This document shows, piece after piece, positions 57,133-64,000 of a stretch of DNA of 64,000 nt. The position numbers and the translations under genes are program-made. Numbering within the stretch: position 1 is the stretch's first letter; the number at the start of each line of letters is the position of its first letter. The notes below the pieces were generated by a model. The model saw only the letters and a list, made by a program, of their open reading frames with translations, searched no databases and was not told the origin of the DNA. The DNA lies in NCBI RefSeq assembly GCF_004323595.1, contig NZ_AP019373.1, positions 2,563,593 to 2,627,592 on the forward strand, in the 5' to 3' direction. Source of the DNA: Sulfuricystis thermophila. GTDB lineage: Bacteria > Pseudomonadota > Gammaproteobacteria > Burkholderiales > Rhodocyclaceae.

Positions 57133-58017
57133 ATGCAGTTGCGCCCCGAACAACTCGGCGCCCACCTCGCCAAGCAACTGGCGCCGCTGTATGTGCTCCA
57201 CGGCGACGAGCCGCTGCTGACCACGGAAGCCGGCGATCAGCTGCGCGCCGCAGCCCGCCGGCAGGGTTATACGGAGCGCATGGTGCTCGTCGTCACGCCG
57301 TCATTCCGCTGGGACGAACTGTTCCATGCCGCCGGCAACCTGTCGCTGTTCGGCGGCAGAACGCTGATCGACCTGCGCATCCCCTCCGGCAAGCCGGGCC
57401 GTGACGGCGGCGAGGCGTTGCAACGCTACGTCCGTGACTTGCCTGCCGAGACGCTGACGCTCGTCACGCTGCCGGAAATGGATTGGCGTGCGAAGAAGGC
57501 CGCCTGGTTTTCGGCGCTCGTCGATGCCGGTGTAGCCATCGAATGCAACGCGCCGCCGCTCGCCCGGCTGCCGCAATGGATCAGCGACCGTCTGGCGGCT
57601 CAGGGGCAGTCGGCGTCGCGCGAGGCGCTCGAATTCATCGCGCTGCATGTCGAGGGCAATCTCCTCGCCGCGCATCAGGAAATCCAGAAACTCGGACTCC
57701 TTTATCCGCCGGGCGAATTGTCGCTGCCGCAGGTGTCCGCCGCGGTGCTGAACGTCGCCCGCTATGACATCGACGACCTGAAGAACGCTCTGCAAACGAA
57801 GGATGCCGCACGCTGCGCACGCACGCTCGAGGGTTTGCAGGCCGAAGACGCCGCTGCTCCGCTGGTGCTCTGGGTGCTGGCCAATGAGGCGCGCCAGCGC
57901 GCGCATCGCACCGCCCTCTTGCACGCGGCGCGGATCGATCGCATCATCAAGGGCCTGAGCAGAGGCGACCTTTGGGATGAATTCCTACAATTGGCGTTGC
58001 GACTCACGAGAGCATGA
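57133..58017 (+). CDS. holA: HolA, DNA polymerase III delta subunit
   Basis: Clamp-loader subunit that opens the beta clamp. The 294-residue protein has the N-terminal [21 protein letters not shown] (about 15-37), [13 protein letters not shown] near 73, and a C-terminal collar domain. It is shorter than the E. coli protein (343), the C-terminal part being reduced. It overlaps proA by 4 bp. Confidence 0.9.
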   Translation: MQLRPEQLGAHLAKQLAPLYVLHGDEPLLTTEAGDQLRAAARRQGYTERMVLVVTPSFRWDELFHAAGNLSLFGGRTLIDLRIPSGKPGRDGGEALQRYVRDLPAETLTLVTLPEMDWRAKKAAWFSALVDAGVAIECNAPPLARLPQWISDRLAAQGQSASREALEFIALHVEGNLLAAHQEIQKLGLLYPPGELSLPQVSAAVLNVARYDIDDLKNALQTKDAARCARTLEGLQAEDAAAPLVLWVLANEARQRAHRTALLHAARIDRIIKGLSRGDLWDEFLQLALRLTRA

Positions 58018-59276
58018 CGATGGATATCAAAAGCTACATGGAAACGCTCGGCCGCCAGGCGCGGGAAGCCTCGCGAGCGATGGCCAAGGCCAGCACCGCG
58101 GCGAAGAATGCGGCGCTCTTTGCCATGGCCGCCGACATCCGCGCGCGCCGTGACGCGCTCCTCGCCGCGAACGCCGAGGACGTTCGTGAGGCGAAAGCCA
58201 ATGGGCTCGACGCCGCGCTGCTCGACCGCCTGACGATCACGGCGAAGAGTGTCGAAGCGATGGCGCAGGGGCTCGAACAGGTCGCGCAGCTGCCCGATCC
58301 GATCGGCGAGATCACCGATATGAAATACCGCCCGTCGGGCATCCAGGTCGGCAGGATGCGTGTGCCGCTCGGTGTGGTCGGCATCATTTTTGAGGCGCGC
58401 CCGAACGTGACGGCCGATGCCGCGGCGCTGTGCCTGAAATCCGGCAATGCGGCGATCCTCAGAGGCGGCAAGGAAGCGCTCCGCTGCAATCAGGCGATCG
58501 CCGCTTGTGTGCGCAAAGGGCTGGCCACCGCCGGCCTGCCGGAGACCGCGGTGCAGGTGGTCGAAACGACGGATCGCGCCGCGGTGGGCTACCTCGTCGC
58601 GATGCCCGAATACGTCGATGTCATCGTGCCGCGCGGCGGCAAGGGACTGATCGAGCGCATCAGCAAGGAAGCGCGCGTGCCGGTGATCAAGCATCTGGAT
58701 GGCAACTGCCACGTCTATATCGACACCGCCGCCGATCCGGAAAAGGCGCTGAAGATTCTGGAGAACGCCAAATGCCAGCGGCTGGGCACCTGCAACACCG
58801 CCGAATCCTTGCTGATCGCGCGGCCCGTTGCCGCAGCGCTCCTGCCGCGGCTGGCCGAAATGCTCGTCTCGCATGGCGTCGAGATTCGCGGCTGCTTTGA
58901 AACCTGTGCACTCGTGCCGCAGGCGAAACCGGCGACGGAGGAGGATTACTACACCGAATACCTCGCCGCGATCATCTCCTGCAAGGTGGTCGCCGATGTC
59001 GATGAGGCGATCGCCCACATCAACCAGTATTCGTCGGCACATACCGAGGCGATCGTCACCGAGGACTACACGAACGCGATGCGCTTTTTGCGCGAAGTCG
59101 ATTCGAGCTCGGTGATGGTGAATGCCTCGACGCGCTTCGCCGACGGCTTCGAGTATGGGTTGGGCGCCGAGATCGGCATCTCGACCGACAAATTCCACGC
59201 CCGCGGGCCGGTCGGTCTCGAAGGGCTGACTTCGCAGAAGTGGATCGTCTTCGGCAACGGCGAAGTGCGCTCGTGA
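58014..59276 (+). CDS. proA: ProA, gamma-glutamyl phosphate reductase
   Basis: Second step of proline synthesis: reduces gamma-glutamyl phosphate to the semialdehyde with NADPH. The 420-residue protein shows the aldehyde-dehydrogenase fold, with [28 protein letters not shown] near 119-146, the catalytic Cys in [12 protein letters not shown] near 256-267, and a C-terminal [16 protein letters not shown] 58014 overlaps the holA stop; ATG 58020 is also possible. proB is not in the window. Confidence 0.95.
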   Translation: MTMDIKSYMETLGRQAREASRAMAKASTAAKNAALFAMAADIRARRDALLAANAEDVREAKANGLDAALLDRLTITAKSVEAMAQGLEQVAQLPDPIGEITDMKYRPSGIQVGRMRVPLGVVGIIFEARPNVTADAAALCLKSGNAAILRGGKEALRCNQAIAACVRKGLATAGLPETAVQVVETTDRAAVGYLVAMPEYVDVIVPRGGKGLIERISKEARVPVIKHLDGNCHVYIDTAADPEKALKILENAKCQRLGTCNTAESLLIARPVAAALLPRLAEMLVSHGVEIRGCFETCALVPQAKPATEEDYYTEYLAAIISCKVVADVDEAIAHINQYSSAHTEAIVTEDYTNAMRFLREVDSSSVMVNASTRFADGFEYGLGAEIGISTDKFHARGPVGLEGLTSQKWIVFGNGEVRS

Positions 59277-59773
59277 GCCCGCCCACCCCCAGCCCCGCCC
59301 TCTCGGGCGGGGAGCTTTGGTGTGCCGTCCTGCCAGCGCCGAGTTTCAGCCTCGGCATCCGCTGCAACGACGACGTAATCACCGAGATCGTCTATTTCGA
59401 ACCGCGCCCCGAAATCAAGCCCTCCTCGGCGCTGGCGAAAGAGGCCGTGCGTCAGTTGCGCGCTTATCTGCAAGACCCGCGCTTCGTCTTTTCGCTGCCG
59501 CTAAAGCCTTCCGGCACGACCTTCCAGCGCCGGGTCTGGGCCGGCATCGCGGCCATCCCCCTAGGTGCGACACAGACCTATGGCGAGCTGGCGAACATCC
59601 TCGGCAGCAGCCCGCGTGCGGTGGGCAATGCCTGCGGTGCCAATCCCTATCCAATCGTCATTCCCTGCCATCGCGTCGTCGCCGCAGGCGGCAAGTTGGG
59701 CGGCTTCGCCCGCCAACGCGGCGGTTTCCTGCTCGAAGTGAAGCGCTGGCTGCTCGCGCATGAGGGAGCCTGA
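59273..59773 (+). CDS. ogt: Methylated-DNA--protein-cysteine methyltransferase (Ogt type)
   Basis: Suicide DNA-repair enzyme that takes methyl groups from O6-methylguanine onto a cysteine. The protein has [61 protein letters not shown] (catalytic Cys in PCHRV) and [12 protein letters not shown]. The start is uncertain: GTG 59273 overlaps the proA stop, but the first about 15 codons cover a GC-rich hairpin, so translation may begin a little later. The first beta strand ([11 protein letters not shown]) is encoded by a dispersed-motif copy. Confidence 0.88.
   Translation: MSPPTPSPALSGGELWCAVLPAPSFSLGIRCNDDVITEIVYFEPRPEIKPSSALAKEAVRQLRAYLQDPRFVFSLPLKPSGTTFQRRVWAGIAAIPLGATQTYGELANILGSSPRAVGNACGANPYPIVIPCHRVVAAGGKLGGFARQRGGFLLEVKRWLLAHEGA
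59294..59313 (+). terminator. GC hairpin after proA
   Basis: CCCCGCCC-TCTC-GGGCGGGG, a perfect 8-bp stem 18 bp after the proA stop, followed by only a short T run. It may attenuate transcription into ogt, or be a stability hairpin. It overlaps the possible 5' coding part of ogt. Confidence 0.4.
59322..59343 (-). repeat. Dispersed 22-bp motif, copy in ogt
   Basis: 21 of 22 matches, antisense to ogt. The flanks extend the match to the intergenic copy at 48610. Confidence 0.7.
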
Positions 59774-60665
59774 TCGGGCACTCATCGACGAGTTCGTCGA
59801 CAGCCTGTGGCTCGCCGACGGGCTGGCGAAGAACACCCTCGCCGCCTACCGTTCCGATCTCGCCCTCTTCGCCGCCTGGCTGGATGAGCGCCAGCACACT
59901 TTGCTCGATGCGCAGGAAGCGGATATCGACGCCTGGCTCGCCCACCTGCATCGGCGCAGCGAGCGCTTGCGGCCGACGACGCTCAGGCGCTTCCAGGCTT
60001 CCTTGCGGCGCTTCTACCGCTGGCTGATCGATCAGGGACGGCGCAGCGACGATCCGCTCCTCAACATCCAGCCGCCGGTGGTCGCCGAGCGCTTTCCCAA
60101 GACGCTCTCGGAAAAGAACGTCGAGGCGCTGCTTGCCGCGCCGGATGTCGCCACCCCTTTGGGCTTACGCGACCGCGCCTTGCTCGAATTGCTCTACGCC
60201 ACCGGGCTGCGTGTCTCGGAGCTCGTCTCCCTCAAGCTCTTCAACCTGAGCCTCGACGACCGCGTCGTGCGCACCTTCGGCAAAGGCGGCAAGGAGCGCC
60301 TCGTGCCGCTGGGCGAAGTGGCGGCCGAATGGTTGCAGCGCTGGCTGGCCGAGGGCCGTCCGCAGCTCCTCAAGGGTCGCAGCAGTGACCATCTGTTCGT
60401 CACCACGCGCGGCGCCGGCATGACGCGCCAGATGGCCTGGACGCTGATCAAGAAACATGCCGTGGCCGCCGGCATCCCGCGCGAGAAGATCTCGCCGCAC
60501 GTGCTGCGCCATGCCTTCGCGACACATCTGCTCAATCACGGCGCCGACCTGCGCATCGTGCAGCTGCTCCTCGGGCATGCCGACATCTCGACGACGCAGA
60601 TCTACACTCACGTCGCGCGCGCACGGCTCAAGGAACTGCATGCGCGGCATCATCCGAGGGGGTGA
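59760..60665 (+). CDS. xerD: XerD-type tyrosine recombinase
   Basis: Chromosome-dimer resolvase that works with XerC at dif. The 301-residue protein has an N-terminal SAM-like domain (LADGLAKNTLAAYRSDLALFAAWL near 18-41), the catalytic Arg in YATGLRVSELVSL near 146, HVLRHAFATHLLNHGADLRIVQ near 247-268, and LLGHADISTTQIYTHV with the Tyr near 283. Length and motifs fit XerD rather than an island integrase. It overlaps ogt by 14 bp. Its 3' end runs into a palindromic repeat. Confidence 0.92.
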   Translation: MREPDRALIDEFVDSLWLADGLAKNTLAAYRSDLALFAAWLDERQHTLLDAQEADIDAWLAHLHRRSERLRPTTLRRFQASLRRFYRWLIDQGRRSDDPLLNIQPPVVAERFPKTLSEKNVEALLAAPDVATPLGLRDRALLELLYATGLRVSELVSLKLFNLSLDDRVVRTFGKGGKERLVPLGEVAAEWLQRWLAEGRPQLLKGRSSDHLFVTTRGAGMTRQMAWTLIKKHAVAAGIPREKISPHVLRHAFATHLLNHGADLRIVQLLLGHADISTTQIYTHVARARLKELHARHHPRG

Positions 60666-60667
60666 TC

Positions 60668-60762
60668 AGGTTACGGGTTTCAGGTTTCAGGGTTCAGCAG
60701 GAGAAACCTGCACGCTAAAACTCAGTAACCTGTAACCTGTAACCTGAACCCTGAACCCTGGA
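60668..60762. repeat. Palindromic repeat element, copy A (between xerD and folB)
   Basis: Left arm made of GGTTTCAGG-type units, centre CAGGAGAAACCTG then CACGCTAAAACTC, right arm of CTGTAACC and CTGAACC units that pair with the left arm. Copy B at 61117-61228 shares the centre exactly except one base. It lies between convergent xerD and folB. Confidence 0.75.
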
Positions 60763-60763
60763 A

Positions 60764-61114
60764 TCACTCACGCGCCCGCTCGATCTGCACGCCGACGCGT
60801 TTGACGCCGCGCGCGATGCCCACCTTGGCGATCGACACCTTGACCCACGGCGCGCGAAACTCGTCGAGCAAGAGAGCGATGACGAATTCGCCCAGCGTCT
60901 CCAGCAGGTTGAAGTGGCGAGCGGCGAGCTCGGCGCGGATACGGTCGATCACCGCGGCATAGTCGATGGTCTTGGCGATGTCGTCGTCCTGCGCCGCCTC
61001 GTCAGGCACGCCGAAGGTGAGCGAGAGCTCCAGCGTCTGCGGCGCGACGCGTTCGCGCGCATAGATGCCGACATGCGCCTCGACGCGCATCTCCTCGATG
61101 AAGATGAAGTCCAT
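60764..61114 (-). CDS. folB: FolB, dihydroneopterin aldolase
   Basis: Folate pathway enzyme that splits dihydroneopterin to hydroxymethyl-dihydropterin and glycolaldehyde. The 116-residue protein has EEMRVEAHVGIYARERVAPQTLELSLTF near 7-34, DYAAVIDRIRAELAARHFNLLETLGEFV near 51-78 and the C-terminal VKVSIAKVGIARGVKRVGVQIER. It is flanked on both sides by copies of a palindromic repeat; copy B leaves no clear ribosome site upstream of the ATG. Confidence 0.93.
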   Translation of the reverse strand: MDFIFIEEMRVEAHVGIYARERVAPQTLELSLTFGVPDEAAQDDDIAKTIDYAAVIDRIRAELAARHFNLLETLGEFVIALLLDEFRAPWVKVSIAKVGIARGVKRVGVQIERARE

Positions 61115-61116
61115 AT

Positions 61117-61228
61117 CGGGTTACTGGTTTCAGGGTACAGGGTACAGGGTACAACAGGAGAAACCTGCACGCTAAAACTCTGTAACCTGTAACCCGTAAC
61201 CTGAAACCCGTAACCTGAAACCTGAAAA
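61117..61228. repeat. Palindromic repeat element, copy B (between folB and plsY)
   Basis: Same centre as copy A, with arms expanded to GGGTACA units on the left and GTAACCTGTAACC/GAAACC units on the right. It fills the whole divergent region between the folB start and the plsY start, so the promoters of both genes must lie in or near it. Confidence 0.75.
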
Positions 61229-61827
61229 TGGAAACCCTCGTCCTTTACCTAATCCTCGGCTACCTGATCGGCTCACTGCCTTTCGCGGTGATCGTCTCGA
61301 AAGCCTTCGGCCTGGCCGATCCGCGCCAGCATGGCTCGCGCAATCCCGGCGCCACCAACGTGCTGCGCACCGGTAACAAGACGGCCGCCGCACTGACCTT
61401 GCTGGGCGACTCAGCCAAGGGCTGGCTCGCGATGGCCATCGCCGCAAAACTCGGCGCTGGCGGGACGGCACAGGCGCTCGTCGGCCTCGCCGCCTTTCTC
61501 GGCCACCTGTTCCCGGTGTTTCTCAAGTTCAAGGGCGGCAAGGGGGTGGCCACCGCACTGGGCGTGCTGATCGGCTTGGATGGCTGGCTCGCGACGGGCG
61601 CTGCGCTCGCCTGGCTCGCGACGGCTTTTCTGACCCGCTATTCGTCGCTCGCTGCGCTCTTGGCGGCGTGCGTCGCAATGGCGCTGGCCTTCCTGCGCCA
61701 CGGCAGCGACGCGGTCTCGCTCGTTATCGTCGCCATGTGCCTGCTCCTGATCTGGCGGCACCGGGCCAACATCCGGCGCCTGATCGAAGGTACGGAAAGC
61801 CGTATCGGCAATCGGACTAAGTCGTAG
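61228..61827 (+). CDS. plsY: PlsY, acyl-phosphate:glycerol-3-phosphate acyltransferase
   Basis: First acylation step of phospholipid synthesis. The 199-residue membrane protein has [40 protein letters not shown] near 12-51, [23 protein letters not shown] near 92-114 and a basic C-terminus. The segment between ([13 protein letters not shown], near 71-83) is encoded by a perfect copy of the dispersed motif. It converges with tsaD, ends overlapping by 11 bp. Confidence 0.94.
   Translation: METLVLYLILGYLIGSLPFAVIVSKAFGLADPRQHGSRNPGATNVLRTGNKTAAALTLLGDSAKGWLAMAIAAKLGAGGTAQALVGLAAFLGHLFPVFLKFKGGKGVATALGVLIGLDGWLATGAALAWLATAFLTRYSSLAALLAACVAMALAFLRHGSDAVSLVIVAMCLLLIWRHRANIRRLIEGTESRIGNRTKS
61450..61471 (+). 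repeat. Dispersed 22-bp motif, copy in plsY (perfect)
   Basis: 22 of 22, identical to the complement of the second nifJ copy 45 kb away. On the coding strand, in a cytoplasmic loop region of PlsY. Confidence 0.75.
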
Positions 61828-62833
61828 CCAGCGGCCAGCGCGGCTTGACGACAAAAGCGCCGTTGCCCACCGTGGTCTCGGCCAATCCCGCCTGCAGCCG
61901 CAGCGCGCCGGCGAAGGCGATCATCGCGCCGTTGTCGGTGCACAGTGCCAGCTCCGGATAGCAGACGCGCACCCCTCTTTCTTTCGCCGCCGTATCGAGC
62001 CGTTCCCGCAGCCGCTCGTTGGCGCCCACCCCGCCAGCGACGACCAGGGTGGTAAGACATGCCTGGCGACAGGCCGCCAGCGCTTTCGCCGCCACGACCT
62101 CGGTGACGGCTTCCTGGAACTCTGCCGCGAGATCGGCCTTGTCCGCATCGGTGAGCGCTCGCTCGCGCACGGCGGTGAGCACCGCGGTCTTGAGCCCCGA
62201 AAAGCTGAACATGAAGTCGCCGCTGGTGAGCATCGGCCGTGGCAGCCTGAATCTGCCTGGGGTGCCGGTTTCGGCGAGCTTCGCGAGCGCCGGGCCGCCG
62301 GGGTAACCCAGACCCAGGAGCTGCGCCGTCTTGTCGAAGGCTTCGCCTGCCGCATCGTCGAGCGACTCGCCCATCAGCGCGTAAGCACCCACTCCGGTCA
62401 CGCGCATGATTTGGGTGTGGCCGCCGGAGACCAGCAGCGCGATGAAGGGGAAGACGGGCGGATCATGCGCCAGCAGCGGCGAGAGCAGGTGGCCCTCGAG
62501 GTGATGGATCGGCAGGGCGGGAACGCCCAAAGCGAGCGCGAGACTCGTCGCAAAACTTGCGCCGACGAGCAAAGCGCCGGCCAGTCCCGGTCCCGCCGTG
62601 TAAGCGATCGCGTCGATCTCCGTCTTCGCCAGGCCGCTTGCTGCCAGCACCTGCTCGAACAGCGGCACGAGACGCCGAATGTGGTCGCGCGAGGCGAGTT
62701 CCGGCACGACGCCGCCGTAATCCTCATGCATCGCCACCTGCGAATGCACCGCATGGGCGAGCAACCCCTGCTGCGTGTCGTAGAGGGCGACGCCGGTTTC
62801 GTCGCAGGAAGATTCGATGCCGAGAACCAACAT
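61817..62833 (-). CDS. tsaD: TsaD, tRNA N6-threonylcarbamoyladenosine transferase
   Basis: Transfers threonylcarbamoyl to A37 of ANN-decoding tRNAs. The 338-residue protein starts [19 protein letters not shown] and has the metal-binding HHLEGH near 110, GGHTQIM near 135 and [15 protein letters not shown] near 272. Length is typical. It is divergent from rpsU, sharing a short promoter region. Confidence 0.96.
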   Translation of the reverse strand: MLVLGIESSCDETGVALYDTQQGLLAHAVHSQVAMHEDYGGVVPELASRDHIRRLVPLFEQVLAASGLAKTEIDAIAYTAGPGLAGALLVGASFATSLALALGVPALPIHHLEGHLLSPLLAHDPPVFPFIALLVSGGHTQIMRVTGVGAYALMGESLDDAAGEAFDKTAQLLGLGYPGGPALAKLAETGTPGRFRLPRPMLTSGDFMFSFSGLKTAVLTAVRERALTDADKADLAAEFQEAVTEVVAAKALAACRQACLTTLVVAGGVGANERLRERLDTAAKERGVRVCYPELALCTDNGAMIAFAGALRLQAGLAETTVGNGAFVVKPRWPLATT

Positions 62834-62846
62834 CGTAAAATTTTAC

Positions 62847-62874
62847 TTTGACATCGGCTCGAAAGTCGCTAAAA
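62847..62874 (+). promoter_or_regulatory. Strong sigma-70-type promoter for rpsU
   Basis: TTGACA at 62847-62852, 16-bp spacer, TAAAAT at 62869-62874, 44 bp upstream of rpsU and just after the divergent tsaD start. Near-consensus hexamers make this the best promoter prediction in the window. Confidence 0.75.
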
Positions 62875-62917
62875 TGCGCGCCTTTCTTCAACCCACACCC
62901 ATAAAAGGTAAGCCTGC

Positions 62918-63130
62918 ATGCCCGGTATTCGCGTCAAGGAAAACGAGCCCTTCGAGGTCGCCATCCGCCGTTTCAAGCGCACCATCGAAAAGGCCGGCAC
63001 TCTCACCGAACTGCGTTCGCGCGAGTTCTACGAGAAGCCTACCGCCGAGCGCAAGCGCAAGCTGTCTGCCGCCATCAAGCGCCATCACAAGCGCATCCGC
63101 AGCCAGCTTCTGCCGCCCAAGCTTTACTGA
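62918..63130 (+). CDS. rpsU: Ribosomal protein S21
   Basis: Small-subunit ribosomal protein of 70 residues ([29 protein letters not shown]), highly basic, with the family C-terminus [15 protein letters not shown]. First gene of the rpsU-yqeY-dnaG macromolecular-synthesis operon. A good site (AAAGG) lies upstream. Confidence 0.97.
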   Translation: MPGIRVKENEPFEVAIRRFKRTIEKAGTLTELRSREFYEKPTAERKRKLSAAIKRHHKRIRSQLLPPKLY

Positions 63131-63131
63131 T

Positions 63132-63182
63132 CCGCCCCGATTCCAGCGAATACCGTCCCAGCCGCGAGGTGGGGCGGTTTTT
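63132..63182 (+). terminator. Hairpin/attenuator after rpsU
   Basis: CCGCCCC at 63132-63138 pairs with GGGGCGG at 63171-63177, followed by TTTTT. A partial terminator here would let rpsU be made in excess over yqeY and dnaG, as known in this operon in other proteobacteria. Confidence 0.7.
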
Positions 63183-63200
63183 GTGTTTGTGGAGAAACCG

Positions 63201-63650
63201 ATGAGCCTGAGAGAGCGTATCACCGAAGACATGAAGTCCGCGCTGAAGGCGAAGGACACCGCACGCCTCGCCGCGATCCGCCTGCTCATCGCAGCGATCA
63301 AGCAGAAGGAAGTGGATGAGCGGATCGTCCTCGACGACGCCGGGGTGGTCGGGGTCATCGAGAAGATGATCAAGCAGCGCAAGGACTCGATCGCCCAGTA
63401 CGAGGCCGCCAAGCGCCAGGATCTCGCCGACGCCGAGAAGTTCGAGGTCGAAGTCCTGTCGGCCTACATGCCGCAGCCATTGTCGGCCGACGAAGTCGAG
63501 GCCATCGTCGCCCAGGCGATCGCCGAGTCAGGCGCCAAGGCGATGACCGAGATGGGCAAGGTGATGGCGCTCGTCAAACCCAAGATCGCCGGCCGCGCCG
63601 ACATGGGCGAAGTGTCGAAGCTGGTGAAAGCCAAACTCGCCGGCGCATAA
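63201..63650 (+). CDS. GatB/YqeY-domain protein
   Basis: A 149-residue YqeY-like protein ([29 protein letters not shown], then [37 protein letters not shown] and [26 protein letters not shown]). It resembles the tail domain of the amidotransferase subunit GatB, but its own function is not established. GGAG lies 7 bp upstream of ATG 63201. It lies between rpsU and dnaG, its usual place. Confidence 0.92.
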   Translation: MSLRERITEDMKSALKAKDTARLAAIRLLIAAIKQKEVDERIVLDDAGVVGVIEKMIKQRKDSIAQYEAAKRQDLADAEKFEVEVLSAYMPQPLSADEVEAIVAQAIAESGAKAMTEMGKVMALVKPKIAGRADMGEVSKLVKAKLAGA

Positions 63651-63657
63651 TGGCCGG

Positions 63658-64000
63658 GTGATACCGGAAAGCTTCATCCAGGAACTGCTCTCCCGCGTCG
63701 ATATCGTCGACGTCATCGAGCGTTACATCCCGCTCAAGAAGGCCGGTGCCAATTACCAGGCCTGCTGTCCGTTCCATACGGAGAAGACTCCTTCTTTCAC
63801 GGTCAGCCCGACGAAGCAGTTCTACCACTGCTTCGGCTGCGGCGCACACGGCAGCGCGATCGGTTTTCTGATGCAATACAGCGGCCTCACCTTCGTCGAG
63901 GCCGTCGAGGAGCTCGCCGGCTCGATCGGTTTGCCCGTCCCGCGCGAGGTGAGCGCCCGCTCGCAGGAAAAGACGCGCCAGCAGCCGCTCACCGAGCGCA
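63658..64000 (+). CDS. dnaG: DnaG primase (3' end outside window)
   Basis: Makes RNA primers for DNA replication. The visible about 114 residues start at GTG ([30 protein letters not shown]) and include the N-terminal CHC2 zinc finger ([16 protein letters not shown] and [11 protein letters not shown]). The frame is open to the end of the window. It starts 7 bp after yqeY; rpoD would be expected further right. Confidence 0.95.
   Translation, partial: MIPESFIQELLSRVDIVDVIERYIPLKKAGANYQACCPFHTEKTPSFTVSPTKQFYHCFGCGAHGSAIGFLMQYSGLTFVEAVEELAGSIGLPVPREVSARSQEKTRQQPLTER

Noticed and set aside
57762-59198. Long minus-strand frame opposite proA
   Set aside because: Shadow of proA; low-complexity Arg/His/Asp translation with no family resemblance.
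59427-59450. Possible second motif copy in ogt (TCGGCGCTGGCG)
   Set aside because: Only the first half matches and the GACGGCAC half is absent. It can arise from normal codon use (SSALAKE).
59760-60665. xerD-like gene as an integrase of another mobile element
   Set aside because: Length, motifs and housekeeping neighbours fit XerD. No attachment repeats or cargo are seen nearby.

Overview
The window is about 64 kb of GC-rich chromosome, most likely from a denitrifying betaproteobacterium related to the Rhodocyclales/Sterolibacteriaceae. I infer this from gene content and protein style (periplasmic nitrate reductase parts, Rnf plus a giant NifJ, System I cytochrome c maturation). No rRNA or other marker fixes the genus.

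Left part (1-23,100): the end of a nap operon (napH fragment, napB, a monoheme cytochrome c, napC) converges on a long minus-strand operon, ccmABCDEFGHI-hpt-napF, which builds c-type cytochromes. After a roughly 490-bp intergenic region with a perfect inverted repeat, a promoter-like element and a candidate structured RNA comes a plus-strand operon: rnfB, a 1,646-residue pyruvate:ferredoxin oxidoreductase, rnfC, D, G, E, A and a tiny Cys-rich membrane protein. Pyruvate oxidation and the ion-pumping ferredoxin:NAD oxidoreductase are thus physically coupled. sixA and a CYTH-CHAD phosphatase follow on the other strand.

Middle part (about 23,232-41,426): an integrated genomic island of about 18.2 kb. 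Both ends carry the 16 bp ATGCGCTACTGGCTGA, which is also the first 16 bases of an EVE-domain gene, so the island entered at that start codon and rebuilt the gene at its right end. A P4-type tyrosine integrase lies next to the right repeat. The cargo is an RTX-type secreted protein with five seemingly identical 888-bp repeats, a divergent type I secretion ABC transporter and adaptor with a perfect FNR-like box between them, and a graveyard of insertion sequences (IS5, IS3 remnant, IS256 split by two IS21 elements).

Right part (41,411-64,000): housekeeping and conserved genes: EVE, TauE/SafE exporter, a two-RCK potassium channel with DUF6394 and a ParA-like ATPase, malic enzyme, a second ParA-like ATPase, two alpha/beta hydrolases, uvrD, a GGDEF protein, leuS-lptE-holA-proA-ogt-xerD, folB, plsY, tsaD, and the rpsU-yqeY-dnaG operon, which runs off the right edge.

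The most unusual signal is a dispersed DNA motif of about 22 bp (CTCGGCGCTG, four variable bases, GACGGCAC). It recurs about eleven times, inside unrelated genes (ccmI, nifJ twice, rnfG, uvrD as a cluster, leuS, ogt, plsY) and between genes, on both strands. I found none inside the island. A second family of palindromic repeats flanks folB, and an arm-like piece of it lies within leuS.
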